A DNA stretch of 64,000 bases from CAZCZZ01 sp964503335 (lineage in GTDB: Bacteria; Verrucomicrobiota; Kiritimatiellia; CAIVKH01): assembly GCA_964503335.1 (NCBI GenBank), contig CAZCZZ010000014.1, positions 4,260 to 68,259 on the forward strand, written 5' to 3'. How positions within the stretch are numbered: position 1 is the first letter of the stretch; each line of letters begins with the position of its first letter. The notes beneath the pieces were generated by a model. It searched no databases. It was given only the letters and a program-made list of their open reading frames with translations, and was not told the DNA's origin. Made by a program: the position numbers and the translations under genes. Of the stretch, positions 1 through 9,126 are shown in pieces.

Positions 1-515
1 GCCTCGGCGCGGTATTCGGTCTGGTGGGCCAGACCTTTGCGCTCGCCGGGTGGCAACGCGGACTCTCCATTGCCTCCGGTTGTCTGATGCTCCTTGCGAT
101 CTGGGGCGGACACCGGCTCGCGGGTGGAATCCCGCTGAAAGGCCTCCGCCCGCTCTGGTCGAAGCTGCTGGCGACGAAGACCCATTCGTCGCTGTTCGCA
201 ATCGGAATCCTCAACGGCCTTCTCCCGTGCGGATTGGTCTACGTCGCCCTCGCCGGCGCCGCGGCATCGGGTCACGCGCTGCAGGGAGCGTTGTTCATGG
301 TGCTGTTCGGGTTCGGAACCTTGCCCGCGATGTTCGCCGTGTCGCTCGGGGTGCGATTCGTCACGGCTTCAGTGCGTCAGAGGGTCCAGCGATGGATCCC
401 CCTCGCCGCGACCTGCGTGGCGATCCTCTTCATCCTCCGTGGTATGTCACTCGGCATTCCCTACGTAAGCCCGGTGCTGGGTGAAAGCGCCCACGCCGCT
501 TGCTGCCATGAATAG
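1..515 (+). CDS. Sulfite exporter TauE/SafE-like (DsbD_2) membrane protein, 5' truncated
   Basis: The reading frame is open from the first full codon at position 3, so the gene starts before the window and only its C-terminal ~170 residues are seen. They contain about four hydrophobic segments, with an LNGLLPCGLVY motif typical of the DsbD_2/UreH-like TauE/SafE membrane family. The tail ends in HAACCHE, a Cys/His cluster that could bind metal. In many bacteria this family lies with cbb3 oxidase or copper-handling genes, and a c-type cytochrome lies 1 kb downstream here. The family call is firm; the substrate is not known. Confidence 0.75.
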   Translation, partial: LGAVFGLVGQTFALAGWQRGLSIASGCLMLLAIWGGHRLAGGIPLKGLRPLWSKLLATKTHSSLFAIGILNGLLPCGLVYVALAGAAASGHALQGALFMVLFGFGTLPAMFAVSLGVRFVTASVRQRVQRWIPLAATCVAILFILRGMSLGIPYVSPVLGESAHAACCHE

Positions 516-615
516 CATTCCTTCCGATCCCGGAGGGGCAGTCTCCGTCCTGCCCGTCAGAATTCGGGCAACACGGAGGTTGCCCCGCCAGTGAACGATC
601 ATGACCGCAAAAACA

Positions 616-649
616 AAACGGGCATCCCCGTTTCCAGGGATGCCCGTTT
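616..649 (-). terminator. Rho-independent terminator of the outer-membrane barrel gene
   Basis: Two perfect 13-nt arms (616-628 and 637-649) enclose an 8-nt loop. Read on the minus strand the hairpin is followed by TTTTGTTTTTG. It lies 22 bp after the stop of the minus-strand gene ending at 672. Confidence 0.85.
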
Positions 650-671
650 GAATTCGATTGTTCCAGAAGCG

Positions 672-1247
672 CTAGAATTCGAGAGCGCGGAAGAAGGCCG
701 TGAAGGCCACGTCCGTCAGGTCGTCTTCCTCGACGCCGTCCAGGTCGATATCGGAGGTCCAGCGATAGGAAACGCCGAGGCCGAACTCCCATGTATCGCT
801 GAGGTTGATGTTGGCCTGAATGCCGGGCTCGATGATCCAGAAGCCGTCGGTATCGTCGTCAGGCGTATCCTTGAACTCAATCTGGCCGCCGCCAAAGAGC
901 GAACTGACGGACAGGTGCACGAGGCTGTCGGGATTAAAGATGTAGCCCACTTCAGCGCCGGCATACCACCAGTCCCAACGATCGAGACGGATGTCGCTGT
1001 CGTCGTCCGCCGTGATCTTGTCGACGAGGATGTCGCCCGTGATGCCGAAGTACAACTGGTCGTTGAGGATGGTGCCGATGCTGACACCTCCCAACGTAGC
1101 TTGGTTTCCATTGATTTCGGTGACTTTTACTTCGGGTCGCGTGTACTGCTTCCAAATGTCCTCATCGTCCACGAGGACGCTCTTCTCCTGCGCCATAACC
1201 GCCGTCGCACCAAGGCAAACCACCATCGCGAAGATCCGACATCTCAT
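672..1247 (-). CDS. Putative outer-membrane beta-barrel protein
   Basis: The 191-aa product has a clear Sec signal peptide (MRCRIFAMVVCLGATAVMA, cleaved before QE). The mature part alternates polar and aromatic residues and ends with an aromatic-rich strand finishing in Phe (FFRALEF), as outer-membrane barrels do. The frame stays open upstream to 1460, but the start at 1247 is chosen because AAAGGAG lies 7 nt before it and the signal peptide starts there. It is transcribed divergently from the cytochrome gene. I do not recognise a named family; role as a porin-like or OmpW/OprB-like barrel is inferred only from composition. Confidence 0.65.
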   Translation of the reverse strand: MRCRIFAMVVCLGATAVMAQEKSVLVDDEDIWKQYTRPEVKVTEINGNQATLGGVSIGTILNDQLYFGITGDILVDKITADDDSDIRLDRWDWWYAGAEVGYIFNPDSLVHLSVSSLFGGGQIEFKDTPDDDTDGFWIIEPGIQANINLSDTWEFGLGVSYRWTSDIDLDGVEEDDLTDVAFTAFFRALEF

Positions 1248-1342
1248 GACCGACTCCTTTTGGGTTATGCTCCTGAAAGCAGCAGCTACCATACCAGTTC
1301 TGCCCGCCGCGGAAAGCACATTTGCACGGAACCCGCCGCAGG

Positions 1343-1395
1343 GGCGTCGCTTGCCGACGTCCAAATCAGGAAGTCGGGTGTCGGCAAGCGACGCC
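1343..1395. repeat. 16-bp perfect inverted repeat in a divergent promoter region
   Basis: Arms GGCGTCGCTTGCCGAC (1343-1358) and its exact reverse complement (1380-1395) enclose 21 nt. The element lies between the divergent barrel gene (start 1247) and cytochrome gene (start 1476). There is no U tract on either side, so it is not a standard terminator. It may be a regulator site or a dispersed palindromic repeat. Confidence 0.7.
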
Positions 1396-1418
1396 ACTAC
1401 ACGCGCGATGGCCCTGCA

Positions 1419-1448
1419 TTGTCCTTGCTTCGAGACACCCCGTAACAT
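1419..1448 (+). promoter_or_regulatory. Weak sigma-70-like promoter for the cytochrome gene
   Basis: TTGTCC (-35), an 18-nt spacer and TAACAT (-10) end 28 nt before the ATG at 1476, followed by an AT-rich leader with TTGGAG as ribosome site. Each box matches the consensus at four of six positions. Confidence 0.3.
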
Positions 1449-1475
1449 AGGTTTTTTCAAAAAATTGGAGTCAAA

Positions 1476-1865
1476 ATGAAACGTTCAATGATTGCTTTCC
1501 TGATGGTTCTTGCCGTCACCCTATCTGCCCGCGCTGAAGAGGCTGCGCCCGCTGCGGCCGATGAGTTCAAGATTAAAGGCGATGCCGCGAAGGGCGCCGA
1601 GACCTACAAGATGTATTGTGCCACCTGCCACGGCGAAACCGGCAAGGGCGACGGCGTAGGAGCAGCCGCGCTGAACCCGAAACCCCGTGACTTCACGGAT
1701 AAAGCTATAATGGCGACGATCCCGGATTCGGAAGTCTTCAAGGCCATCAAGGAAGGCGGAGCCGCCGTCGGCAAGTCCCCCATGATGATCGCCTGGGGCA
1801 TGCTCCTGAAGGAAGACCAGCAGATCCACGACGTGGCTGCCTTCGTTCGTTCGCTGGGACAGTAG
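1476..1865 (+). CDS. Periplasmic class I c-type cytochrome
   Basis: The 129-aa protein has a signal peptide (residues 1-20, cleavage after ARA) and one haem-binding CATCH motif (Cys48, Cys51, His52). Met103 or Met104 in a GKSPMM segment is the likely axial ligand. The PRDFTD and VAAFVRSLG segments are typical of small cytochromes of the cbb3/CccA type that carry electrons to oxidases or reductases. The leader contains TTGGAG before the ATG. It is monocistronic, ended by the bidirectional hairpin at 1959-1986. The redox partner cannot be told from the window. Confidence 0.85.
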   Translation: MKRSMIAFLMVLAVTLSARAEEAAPAAADEFKIKGDAAKGAETYKMYCATCHGETGKGDGVGAAALNPKPRDFTDKAIMATIPDSEVFKAIKEGGAAVGKSPMMIAWGMLLKEDQQIHDVAAFVRSLGQ

Positions 1866-1877
1866 CCTGACCAGCTT

Positions 1878-1945
1878 GGTAGGGTCGGGACTCCGTCCCG
1901 ACCGGAGCGATTGTAACTCGGACGGCACGGAGTGCCGTCCCTACC
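1878..1945. repeat. Intergenic palindromic repeat, ACGGCA family
   Basis: The element is bounded by GGTAGGG (1878-1884) and CCCTACC (1939-1945). It holds two internal palindromes: TCGGGACTCCGTCCCGA and GACGGCACGGAGTGCCGTC (1921-1939). The second has the ACGGCA/TGCCGT arms seen again at 34213-34269 and 50628-50646. It lies between two convergent genes. Confidence 0.7.
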
Positions 1946-1958
1946 TCAACTCAAAACG

Positions 1959-1986
1959 AGAAGGGACGCCGCGAGGCGTCCCTTCT
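1959..1986. terminator. Bidirectional rho-independent terminator
   Basis: Perfect 12-bp arms AGAAGGGACGCC and GGCGTCCCTTCT flank a GCGA tetraloop. TTTT follows on the plus strand (GCTTTTC) and also on the minus strand (CGTTTTG). It can end both the cytochrome gene and the convergent pseudopilin gene. Confidence 0.85.
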
Positions 1987-2013
1987 GCTTTTCAAGCTGT
2001 ACGCCAAATCGCG

Positions 2014-2706
2014 CTAGTCCACGCTGTTCAGGATCGATGTGTCCTTCAAGCCGTCGAAGATCTTGTTGGCAGAATCCGGGTCGTCGATGTTCGCTACATG
2101 TGTGTCGAGGTACATCACGTTCCGGTACGCCGCCCCGTGGTTATCGCCGTCCGTGATCTGCGGCATGTTCCCGGCTTGGAGTGATCCGTCTTCGTCCGTG
2201 TTTGACTCATCCGTCAGCACGCACGCCGATGTCGGATCTTCCAAACTCTTGTCCGTAAAACCTGCGATATACAAGTAGCTGCACCCGCCGACCGGATCGT
2301 ACGCGCCATCGATCTTCTGCACCGTCACGGGTTTGAGCTCATCGCCGTCCACCTTGTCGCTCTTGCATAGCAGCAGCTTATTGTCGGTGATGTACCCCTG
2401 CCCCGCGAGGTTTGTGATCGCGAACCGGAACGTTCCCTGCTGGTTTAGAAAACCGTCAGACAGGTCCGTCGAGAAGGGTACGCGGCACCATGGAAAGGAG
2501 CCGTTGTTGTCGCCGGCAAACTGCGTGAACATCAGGCCGAGCTGACGCAGGTTGCTCTTGCACGAAGTCCGGTTCGCGGACTCCCTGGCGCGACCCACGG
2601 CCGGCAACAGCAGCGCTGCTAGCAGGCCGATGATGGCGATGACGACCAGTAGCTCAATGAGCGTGAAGGCGGATCGCCCACCCTGTCGCAGGTTGCTGTT
2701 TCCCAT
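2014..2706 (-). CDS. Type II/IV pseudopilin-like protein, PVC type
   Basis: The 230-aa protein starts with a class III (prepilin) signal: [18 protein letters not shown], with Ala instead of the usual Gly before the FTLIE cleavage site, then a single hydrophobic helix. The rest is a soluble domain ending in a MYLDTHV segment like the H-X9-DG prepilin C-terminal motif. Such proteins are greatly expanded in PVC bacteria; most are of unknown role and may act as secreted or surface pseudopilins processed by a prepilin peptidase. It lies 17 bp after the 987-aa secreted protein gene and is very probably co-transcribed with it. Confidence 0.85.
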   Translation of the reverse strand: MGNSNLRQGGRSAFTLIELLVVIAIIGLLAALLLPAVGRARESANRTSCKSNLRQLGLMFTQFAGDNNGSFPWCRVPFSTDLSDGFLNQQGTFRFAITNLAGQGYITDNKLLLCKSDKVDGDELKPVTVQKIDGAYDPVGGCSYLYIAGFTDKSLEDPTSACVLTDESNTDEDGSLQAGNMPQITDGDNHGAAYRNVMYLDTHVANIDDPDSANKIFDGLKDTSILNSVD

Positions 2707-2723
2707 GGTGTTCCCCTGTTGTC

Positions 2724-5687
2724 TTAAGGATTAAGGATGAATACGCGATTCGCACGACCTGTGCTGCTGTTCGCGCCACTACCTTCGCTGTCCCAAATCC
2801 GGACGGGATTAGCTCCGTTGTTATTGAACACAAAATTGACGCTCAGTACTGCCGACGTCGGGACGGGTAGTGCAATCGTCCACACAGTCCCACCTACATT
2901 CGTCATCGGTCTATCGCCCGCATTGTTCCAGCTTTCGTCAAATCCGATATACGCATTCACCGCAAGTCCCGTCGCAAGGTGCGTGCCCGCGGCGTCGTAG
3001 GTGATCGTGAATATCTCCTCGTTCGTAGGGTTCGCCGGCGTCCATGTCGCGCGGCCATAGCCCTTGTAGAGGAAGAAGTCGCCACCATCTTCATACGTGC
3101 CATCCAGACGGCGCGGCTTGAACACCGTGTTTGTAGGCATGGTGTTGCTTACCACGAGGTCGTAGTACCACACACCGTTGCCCATGAATGTCATCGGCTG
3201 CGCATTGCCCCACGGCGGGATGTTCCAGGAGCCTGTAAGACCGACATCGCGGGCACCCGCAAACTTGCGGCTGTGCTGCGTGTAGTAGATGCGAGCCGTG
3301 CCGCCGGTGTCCGGCAGAATATTCGGTTCCCAATAGACGCCCGCGAACGGAGTTGCGGGTCCCGCGGTAGCGCTATACGCCTCGACTCTGTTTCCAATTG
3401 AAGGAACATCCGCGATCCAAACACCGGCAACGCCACTGGTCCGCGCGCGCGTACCGTAGTCGAGCCAGCCCTGAATCAGGTTGGTCGACACCAGCACACC
3501 GTGCTGCAGTTCCGTTATCTGGTTGGTGAACGTCACACGGACGTTCGCGCCGGTCGGCGATATGGCGACAACCGTCGGACTGTTCGAAGGAGGCGGCAGC
3601 GGAAGTCCGTCGTTGTTCCATACAAAGGGATCCAACGTGATGTTCGTGGAACCACCCTCGATGTAGTACTCGATGTTCGGCTGGCCGGGTGCCGGACTCT
3701 CCAACGCGGAGCCGTCCGTCTTGAGCACGTAGAACTTCCAGATCAGGCTCTTCGGCGAGCGACGATTGGCCCACGCGGAACCGAAATACGGCGAGGTGCT
3801 GAAGTCACCGCCGACAAGGTTGAAGGGATTGTCCGGGACGATGACATCGTCCAGACCGTTCGTCGTGAACGACCAGGTGCGGGCATAGACTCCGTCACCC
3901 GAGTTCGTGTCGCCGTTCGTTCCGTTGTCGAACAGTTCAACACCGCCGAACTCATAGCCGACCGCCGGCTGGCCCGCGAAGTCGCTGATATTGGCCGACG
4001 AGTTGTTGAAGCCGCGCAGGGGGTCGGATCCCTGGATCAGCACGCGCTGCACACCCGCAAGATTGCGGTTACGGAGGTCCAACTGGAAGGTCATCGTCGT
4101 GCGCTCACGCACGCCGGCGTCGCCGCGACGCGTGTCGAGGTAGAGGGCATTGAAGCCCGCGTTCGTGCTGGACGGACGGTATGGTGCGGCGGCGGCGCCG
4201 AGGTAGTCGGTGATCACCATCGACGAGCCGTTCGTGTTCAGCGTGAGGTAGCGTGTGGCCGTCGCGTAATCGGCCAGTCGAACCGCTTCATACGTGTTCG
4301 TGCCGCCCGCCGTCAGCTCGCCGCTGTACTTGTAGTTGATCTTGATCGGCGTGCCGGGAGGGAACTGGACATCGCGGTAATAGAGCGTGCCGCTGTCGAG
4401 GGCCAACGGGGACAGCGTTGATGCCGGGAAGCCGTAGCTCAGGGGGAACGAGCCGCCATTGACATAGAAGTTCGTGGCGCCGGGATTGAGGCCGAGGCCT
4501 GAGGCCGTCTGGAGAACGAAGCGAACCGTCACGGCCTGGTCGATCGACTGCGCTGCCGGATCAATGAACGCATACGTGTACCGGGAGTTGCCCGCCGCGT
4601 CCTGGATATTGGTCGTGCTGACCTTTGCAAGCGTTCCAGCCGCCGGGAGATCCACGGCGAGCTGGAGGATGACCTGGTTCGTCGCGGTCTGCACGACGCC
4701 CGTCGGTGCGACACCGTTCACAAGCCAGTTCAGCGTGTTGGTCACCGTGTCCGTATTGACGGGCTCACTGAACTGGACAAAGGCTGACTTCTTTCCTGTC
4801 GGGCCGCCCGCTGTCGTAATATAGGGGCCGTTCACATCGCCCACACCCACGTCAGGAAGACCGTCGTTATCCCCGTCGACGACGACGTCGATGTAGTTAT
4901 CGGAAACGAGTCGGCCATTCAGGTAAGACGCATTGCCGCTGGTCTGCGCGGGGATTGCGTCGGAGGCGCTATACGGATCGGACGCCGTGTTGTTGTGAAG
5001 GTTGGCGAAGAAACGAAGCGTTGCGCCCTGCGGAACCACCTCACCCACGTTGACCGTGCCGAAGCGATTCGTGACGGCAGCGGTATACAGATTCGTCCAC
5101 GGGATGCGCGCCTCGAAGCCCTTGAGGTCGTTCGCGGAGCCATCCGACTGAATAACCATATCCACCGGCGTGCCCTGGGGCGTGTTGCCGTTGCCCGAGT
5201 CGCTCACGTCGAAGATACGCTCCACCGTGCCCGTCGTCGGAATTTCGCGGCCGGTGTATGTGATCCGAAGGACGCTGTTGTAGAAGCCTTCGCTGGCGAG
5301 CATATAGTCCGCACCGAAAGGCGTACCACCGACAGCCGTGGACCAACCCGCGTCATTGAACGTGATATAGGTCGGGCCCGTCAGCCAGTTCGTCGTCGTC
5401 TCCGCGCCAGTGCCGTTGCCGGGATCCACGTCGACGAGGACCATCAGCTTGTTGCCGCTCTCGTATCCCTGCAGGGCGACATACAGATACGTCGAGTCCC
5501 ACGTCACGAAGAGGTTCGTGATCAGATTGCCCACGCCGAACGAGCTGCCGGCGACGGCGAGCGAGCCCTTAAGGTCCGTTCCGTCGTACTCTATCGGGCG
5601 GCCGTCCAGGGAAGCGGTGTTCGGGGGCGTCGCGAAGGCGACGGAAGCGGTCAGAAATCCAGCGGCAAGCACGTGGGAAATGCGCAT
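2724..5687 (-). CDS. Very large secreted protein with C-terminal starch-binding-like domain
   Basis: The 987-aa product has a Sec signal peptide (residues 1-19, cleavage after AFA) and is rich in Asn, Thr and Gly, as surface or extracellular proteins are. Residues ~28-250 resemble a CBM9/DOMON-like beta-sandwich ([13 protein letters not shown]). [12 protein letters not shown]g-like stretch follows near residue 315. The last ~75 residues ([11 protein letters not shown]...WTIALPVP...VNFVFNN) look like a CBM25-type starch-binding domain. AAGGAG lies 9 nt before the ATG. No catalytic motif was recognised. With the pseudopilin behind it, the pair may form an extracellular or surface-displayed sugar-binding structure; this is inference. 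Confidence 0.6.
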   Translation of the reverse strand: MRISHVLAAGFLTASVAFATPPNTASLDGRPIEYDGTDLKGSLAVAGSSFGVGNLITNLFVTWDSTYLYVALQGYESGNKLMVLVDVDPGNGTGAETTTNWLTGPTYITFNDAGWSTAVGGTPFGADYMLASEGFYNSVLRITYTGREIPTTGTVERIFDVSDSGNGNTPQGTPVDMVIQSDGSANDLKGFEARIPWTNLYTAAVTNRFGTVNVGEVVPQGATLRFFANLHNNTASDPYSASDAIPAQTSGNASYLNGRLVSDNYIDVVVDGDNDGLPDVGVGDVNGPYITTAGGPTGKKSAFVQFSEPVNTDTVTNTLNWLVNGVAPTGVVQTATNQVILQLAVDLPAAGTLAKVSTTNIQDAAGNSRYTYAFIDPAAQSIDQAVTVRFVLQTASGLGLNPGATNFYVNGGSFPLSYGFPASTLSPLALDSGTLYYRDVQFPPGTPIKINYKYSGELTAGGTNTYEAVRLADYATATRYLTLNTNGSSMVITDYLGAAAAPYRPSSTNAGFNALYLDTRRGDAGVRERTTMTFQLDLRNRNLAGVQRVLIQGSDPLRGFNNSSANISDFAGQPAVGYEFGGVELFDNGTNGDTNSGDGVYARTWSFTTNGLDDVIVPDNPFNLVGGDFSTSPYFGSAWANRRSPKSLIWKFYVLKTDGSALESPAPGQPNIEYYIEGGSTNITLDPFVWNNDGLPLPPPSNSPTVVAISPTGANVRVTFTNQITELQHGVLVSTNLIQGWLDYGTRARTSGVAGVWIADVPSIGNRVEAYSATAGPATPFAGVYWEPNILPDTGGTARIYYTQHSRKFAGARDVGLTGSWNIPPWGNAQPMTFMGNGVWYYDLVVSNTMPTNTVFKPRRLDGTYEDGGDFFLYKGYGRATWTPANPTNEEIFTITYDAAGTHLATGLAVNAYIGFDESWNNAGDRPMTNVGGTVWTIALPVPTSAVLSVNFVFNNNGANPVRIWDSEGSGANSSTGRANRVFILNP

Positions 5688-5818
5688 CAGAGGTACTCCT
5701 TAACTCAAAGCCTTGTCTTTTCTGAATAAAGTACCAATGTAGTGAATATCCGTAAGGAGCCAAGCGTCAAAAAGATAAAATTAAAGCGATACACCAGTCG
5801 CTTTCCGGAGATGAATCG

Positions 5819-6748
5819 ATGAAACGCATCATAATGGCACTTCTTCTTGCAGCAAGCACGCTTACAACCGACGCCGCCCCGCTGCGCGTCGCCTTGATCG
5901 ACGTGCAGGATCTGTCCGGCATGGCGTCCGACCCCGCCCTCGGCGGCGCCATCCAGTCCGGCAAGCTGGCGGAGAAGGCGATCTTCTCCCTCGCCAAGCA
6001 ACTCGTGAACAACGAAGCGTTCACGCTGATCGACCGCCGCGACTTCATGGACCAGATGGAACGCTATCGCCCGAAGGACCTCGGCGAAGCCACGCCCTTC
6101 CGCCCCTCCTTCCTTCAGGCCGCCCAAGCCTTGCGCGCCGATCTCATCCTGAAGGCCAGCATCCTCAGCCTCTCCACCGGAAAGCAGACGGTCAACCAGG
6201 GCGGCTACAAAACCGACCAGTCCACCCTCGCCCTGCGTGTATCCATTGAAGCGCTCGATGCGAAGGACGGCGCGGTCGTCGCGATCACCGAGGGCAGCGT
6301 CCGCCAGTCGTTCCGCCAGACGGATATGACCTCCACCACGCTCAGCGAGGACGATGTCCTGCAGATGCTCGACAAGGCGTTCGCCCAAGCCATCCCCGCC
6401 GTGGAGGAAGCCGTGGCCAAACGCGCCGAACAGCTCGCGCAGCGCCCGACGGTGATGCTTGCGGTGAAGACCGACGCCGATCCCGCGCTGCTTGAAGTGG
6501 ACGGTCTTCTCGTCGGATCCACCCCCGTCACCGACTTCCAAATCTACCAGGGTGACCATGTCATCCGCATCGGCAAGCCCGGCTACCAGCAGGTCACGAA
6601 GAAGGTGTTGTTCGAGAAGGACACCACCATCGAAGTACCCATGATCCGCGAACAGCTCACCGCCGAGGAACTCAAGGAGATCTACGAGAAGATCGAGTTG
6701 AAAGTCATCGACGTCGAACCCGGGCTCATCATCAATACAATCGATTGA
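5819..6748 (+). CDS. CsgG/TolB-like periplasmic protein with PEGA domain
   Basis: The 309-aa protein has a signal peptide (1-19, cleavage after DAA). A CsgG-like region (~20-200) opens with LRVALIDVQDLSG and contains FTLIDRRDF, the pattern seen in CsgG/TolB-N-like proteins that bind the outer membrane. Residues ~220-285 form a PEGA domain (LLEVDGLLVGSTPVTDF...HVIRIGKPGY), a small beta domain of surface proteins. GGAG lies 8 nt before the ATG. It is followed after 43 bp by the retropepsin-like gene on the same strand. There is no lipobox, so it is probably periplasmic or secreted. The biological role is not known. Confidence 0.7.
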   Translation: MKRIIMALLLAASTLTTDAAPLRVALIDVQDLSGMASDPALGGAIQSGKLAEKAIFSLAKQLVNNEAFTLIDRRDFMDQMERYRPKDLGEATPFRPSFLQAAQALRADLILKASILSLSTGKQTVNQGGYKTDQSTLALRVSIEALDAKDGAVVAITEGSVRQSFRQTDMTSTTLSEDDVLQMLDKAFAQAIPAVEEAVAKRAEQLAQRPTVMLAVKTDADPALLEVDGLLVGSTPVTDFQIYQGDHVIRIGKPGYQQVTKKVLFEKDTTIEVPMIREQLTAEELKEIYEKIELKVIDVEPGLIINTID

Positions 6749-6791
6749 TGAGCGATCACATTCTGGCGCGGAGTCTGCTTGATTAGGTGGC

Positions 6792-7904
6792 ATGAAGGTT
6801 CGGGTGTTCATTCTTGGCCTTGCAGTCGGCGCCATGCCTTGTCTATCCGACGTGGTGACGCTTAAGAACGGTCGCACGCTGGACGGCGTGGTGGAGTCGG
6901 AGACAGAAGGCCAGGTAGTCCTGAGCATCGGCGTGGGCAAGGTCACGCTGGAGAAGAAGAATATCCGGTCGATCCAGCGCGATGAATCGGCGGCGAAAGC
7001 AATGACCGAAAGTTGGAAGCGGCAGTACTTCGCGGATGACCGATTCGTACCGGACCGCTTCCGGGCTCTAGCCGCGACGTTCCGCCACGTCGATGGTCTC
7101 CGCCAGAGCGCCTTGAAGTCTGAATCCGATCTTGCCGACCGGTCCCGCAAAGCGGCAAAGGCGGAGAAGGAATTTGAGCAGGTGCGGAACGAACACATCG
7201 CCGTAAGCCGCGCCCTCGCTTCGATCCCGACCAACGACCTCGCGAACAATGCCGAGGCGCTAACGGAGTACAACGAGCAGGTTTTCCGCCAGAACGCGCT
7301 GCAAGCGAAGCTCGTGCTGCTGCGCAGCGAAAACGAAACGGCGGTGCAAGCCGCCGACACACACCGCACCAGCCTCGTGCGATATCTAGAATCAGCCAGC
7401 CGGCTCCGCGACGAGGTGGCATCGACAGTACCTGACGCCATGTCGGCAGATGAACAACTGTTCTGGGGCGAGCTGACGAACCGCGTCGCCTCGTTCGCCT
7501 CCGAACTGCATACGATCGAAGTTCCCTATGATGACGATGGCGGTCATGCCATTCTCGATGTAACGATCAATGGACGCGGAAAGGGCCGCTTCCTCTTGGA
7601 CACCGGGGCAACCCTTGTCGTGCTATCCAAATCACTCGCCGATGCCTTGAAGCTGGAGCGTCCGTCGCGCCCGCTGCAGACAAGGCTGGCTGACGGTCGG
7701 ACCGCGGATGCATATCCCTGCATCATCGATTCCCTTCAAGTTGGCGACGCGCGCGTCGACCACGTGGAAGCGATCATCATGGACCAGCCCCCCGCCCCCG
7801 GCATCGACGGTCTACTCGGCCTGAGCTTCCTCCGCGACTTCGTCGTCCACTACGACCCCGCCAACGGCCAGCTCGAACTCGTCCGCTTCGATTCGACGAA
7901 GTAG
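6792..7904 (+). CDS. Secreted retropepsin-like aspartic protease with N-terminal coiled coil
   Basis: The 370-aa protein has a signal peptide (~1-19). An SHD1-like/DUF-type strand region follows (DVVTLKNGRTLDGVVESE), then a long helical stretch (~60-235) rich in Lys, Glu and Arg, probably a coiled coil. Residues ~245-365 form a retropepsin-type domain with FLLDTGATLVVLS; Asp270 is the predicted catalytic residue, and DGLLGLSFLRDF is the second conserved block. Such single-domain enzymes work as homodimers. It probably forms a two-gene operon with the upstream PEGA gene. The substrate is unknown. Confidence 0.75.
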   Translation: MKVRVFILGLAVGAMPCLSDVVTLKNGRTLDGVVESETEGQVVLSIGVGKVTLEKKNIRSIQRDESAAKAMTESWKRQYFADDRFVPDRFRALAATFRHVDGLRQSALKSESDLADRSRKAAKAEKEFEQVRNEHIAVSRALASIPTNDLANNAEALTEYNEQVFRQNALQAKLVLLRSENETAVQAADTHRTSLVRYLESASRLRDEVASTVPDAMSADEQLFWGELTNRVASFASELHTIEVPYDDDGGHAILDVTINGRGKGRFLLDTGATLVVLSKSLADALKLERPSRPLQTRLADGRTADAYPCIIDSLQVGDARVDHVEAIIMDQPPAPGIDGLLGLSFLRDFVVHYDPANGQLELVRFDSTK

Positions 7905-7929
7905 GAAGAGAAGAGATGGTTGAGGGTAA

Positions 7930-7961
7930 ATGGTTGATGAGGATATCCGGACATCAACCAT
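7930..7961. terminator. Hairpin between convergent genes, overlapping the purN stop codon
   Basis: Ten-bp arms ATGGTTGATG and CATCAACCAT flank a 12-nt loop. The right arm covers the purN stop at 7954-7956. There is no U tract, so termination activity is uncertain. Confidence 0.45.
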
Positions 7962-8526
7962 CAACCATTCTTCGCAGCGCTTCCGGATACGCAATGTGTT
8001 CTTCGACTTGGATTCTGGCGTGCAGTGTCGCAGGCGTGTCGGTAGGGAGCACCGGGACTTTGCGCTGCAGGATGATCGGGCCGGTGTCCATGCCTTCATC
8101 AACGTAATGAACCGTGCAGCCGGATTCCTTCGCGCCGGCGTCGACGGCTTGTTTCCAGGCTTCCAGGCCCGGGAATGCGGGCAGGAGCGATGGGTGGATG
8201 TTGATCACGCGGCGAGGGAAGGCGTCGAGCAGGCCTCGTTTCACCATGCGCATGAAGCCTGCCAGTGCGATCGTGTCGACTCCATGCTCGCGCAGGATTC
8301 GGATCGCATTATCCTGTGCTTCGCCATCGAGCTTTGTCTTGAACGGCGAGCAATCGAGATAGATCGCGGGGACACCGGCACGCCGGGCCCTCTCGAGGAT
8401 GAACGCATCGGGATGATCCGACAGCACACACGCGACCCGCGCAACAAGTTTCCCCGCCACGATCGCGTCGAGGATCGATTGAAGATTGCTGCCCTTGCCG
8501 GAACCGAGAACGCCGAGTGAAAGCAT
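7954..8526 (-). CDS. purN: Phosphoribosylglycinamide formyltransferase
   Basis: The enzyme moves a formyl group from 10-formyl-THF to GAR in purine synthesis. The 190-aa length is normal for the family. Residues 5-14 (GVLGSGKGSN) bind the phosphate. The catalytic residues are all present: Asn109 and His111 in NIHPSLLPAFPG, and Asp147 in EGMDTG. It is a single cytosolic gene here, without other pur genes nearby. The downstream gene on the same strand (VOC, 8559) is upstream in transcription and only 32 bp away, so read-through from it is possible. Confidence 0.95.
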   Translation of the reverse strand: MLSLGVLGSGKGSNLQSILDAIVAGKLVARVACVLSDHPDAFILERARRAGVPAIYLDCSPFKTKLDGEAQDNAIRILREHGVDTIALAGFMRMVKRGLLDAFPRRVINIHPSLLPAFPGLEAWKQAVDAGAKESGCTVHYVDEGMDTGPIILQRKVPVLPTDTPATLHARIQVEEHIAYPEALRRMVDG

Positions 8527-8558
8527 GCGCGTTTGTATGCGCTACGAGGGGCCATTCG

Positions 8559-9113
8559 TCAAGGTAGGGCGAATCCTCCGGATGAGCCGTGGTCCCGGCT
8601 CCGCAGGGACGCGTCGCCCTGCCCGGACGCTTCGCTCATCAGCGCCTTCAAATCCAGCGCCCGCGTGAACATCGCAAGGTTTCCCGCCGCATCGCGAGGC
8701 CAGTCGGCTTCGGCCCGGTCCCAATACAGCTCAACGCCGTTTTCATCCGGGTCGCGCAGATAGAGCGCCTCGCTCACGCCGTGGTCGGCAGCACCATCCA
8801 GTTCGATGTGGGCCGTGGCGAGACGGCGAAGTGCATCGGCCAATTCTTTACGCGTCGGATACAGGATCGCGACATGGTAGAGCCCGGTCGAACCGTGGGG
8901 CGGCGGCTGTCCCCCTTCGCTTTCCCACGTGTTCAGACCGATGTGGTGGTGATAGCCGCCAGCCGAGATGAACGCTGCGTGGCGGCCCATGCGCTGTATA
9001 AGCGTGAATCCCAGCACGCCGCAGTAGAAATTGAGGGCGCGTTCGAGGTCAGAAACCTTGAGGTGCACATGCCCGATGCGGACACGCGGATCAATGGGAT
9101 CCCCGGAGGGCAT
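8559..9113 (-). CDS. VOC/glyoxalase-family dioxygenase-like protein with repeat-encoded tail
   Basis: The 184-aa protein carries a vicinal-oxygen-chelate fold, with RIGHVHLKVSDLERALNFY at the start of module one and GLYHVAILYPTRKEL starting module two. Possible metal ligands are the His of GHVHLKV, the His of LYHVAI and the Glu of NGVELYW, as in catechol-2,3-dioxygenase-like (CatE/YfiE) proteins. The substrate is unknown. The last ~22 residues, from SGQGDASLRS on, are read from a palindromic repeat (8563-8623) and have no likeness to the VOC fold. The ancestral end was probably near LKALMSE. Confidence 0.85.
   Translation of the reverse strand: MPSGDPIDPRVRIGHVHLKVSDLERALNFYCGVLGFTLIQRMGRHAAFISAGGYHHHIGLNTWESEGGQPPPHGSTGLYHVAILYPTRKELADALRRLATAHIELDGAADHGVSEALYLRDPDENGVELYWDRAEADWPRDAAGNLAMFTRALDLKALMSEASGQGDASLRSRDHGSSGGFALP
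8563..8623. repeat. Palindromic repeat, CCGGMTRAGCCG family, inside the end of the VOC gene
   Basis: The element runs from GGTAGGGCG (8563) to CGCCCTGCC (8615-8623) and contains CCTCCGGATGAGCCG. The same motif, with small changes, is in the elements at 24961-25034 and 61568-61656. It overlaps the 3' end of the VOC reading frame. Confidence 0.65.
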
Positions 9114-9126
9114 TTCTACCTGAGGC

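Noticed and set aside
5705..7441. Long minus-strand frame of 578 codons over the CsgG/PEGA and protease genes
   Set aside because: It is the mirror of two well-supported plus-strand genes, has biased low-complexity composition and no recognisable motif.
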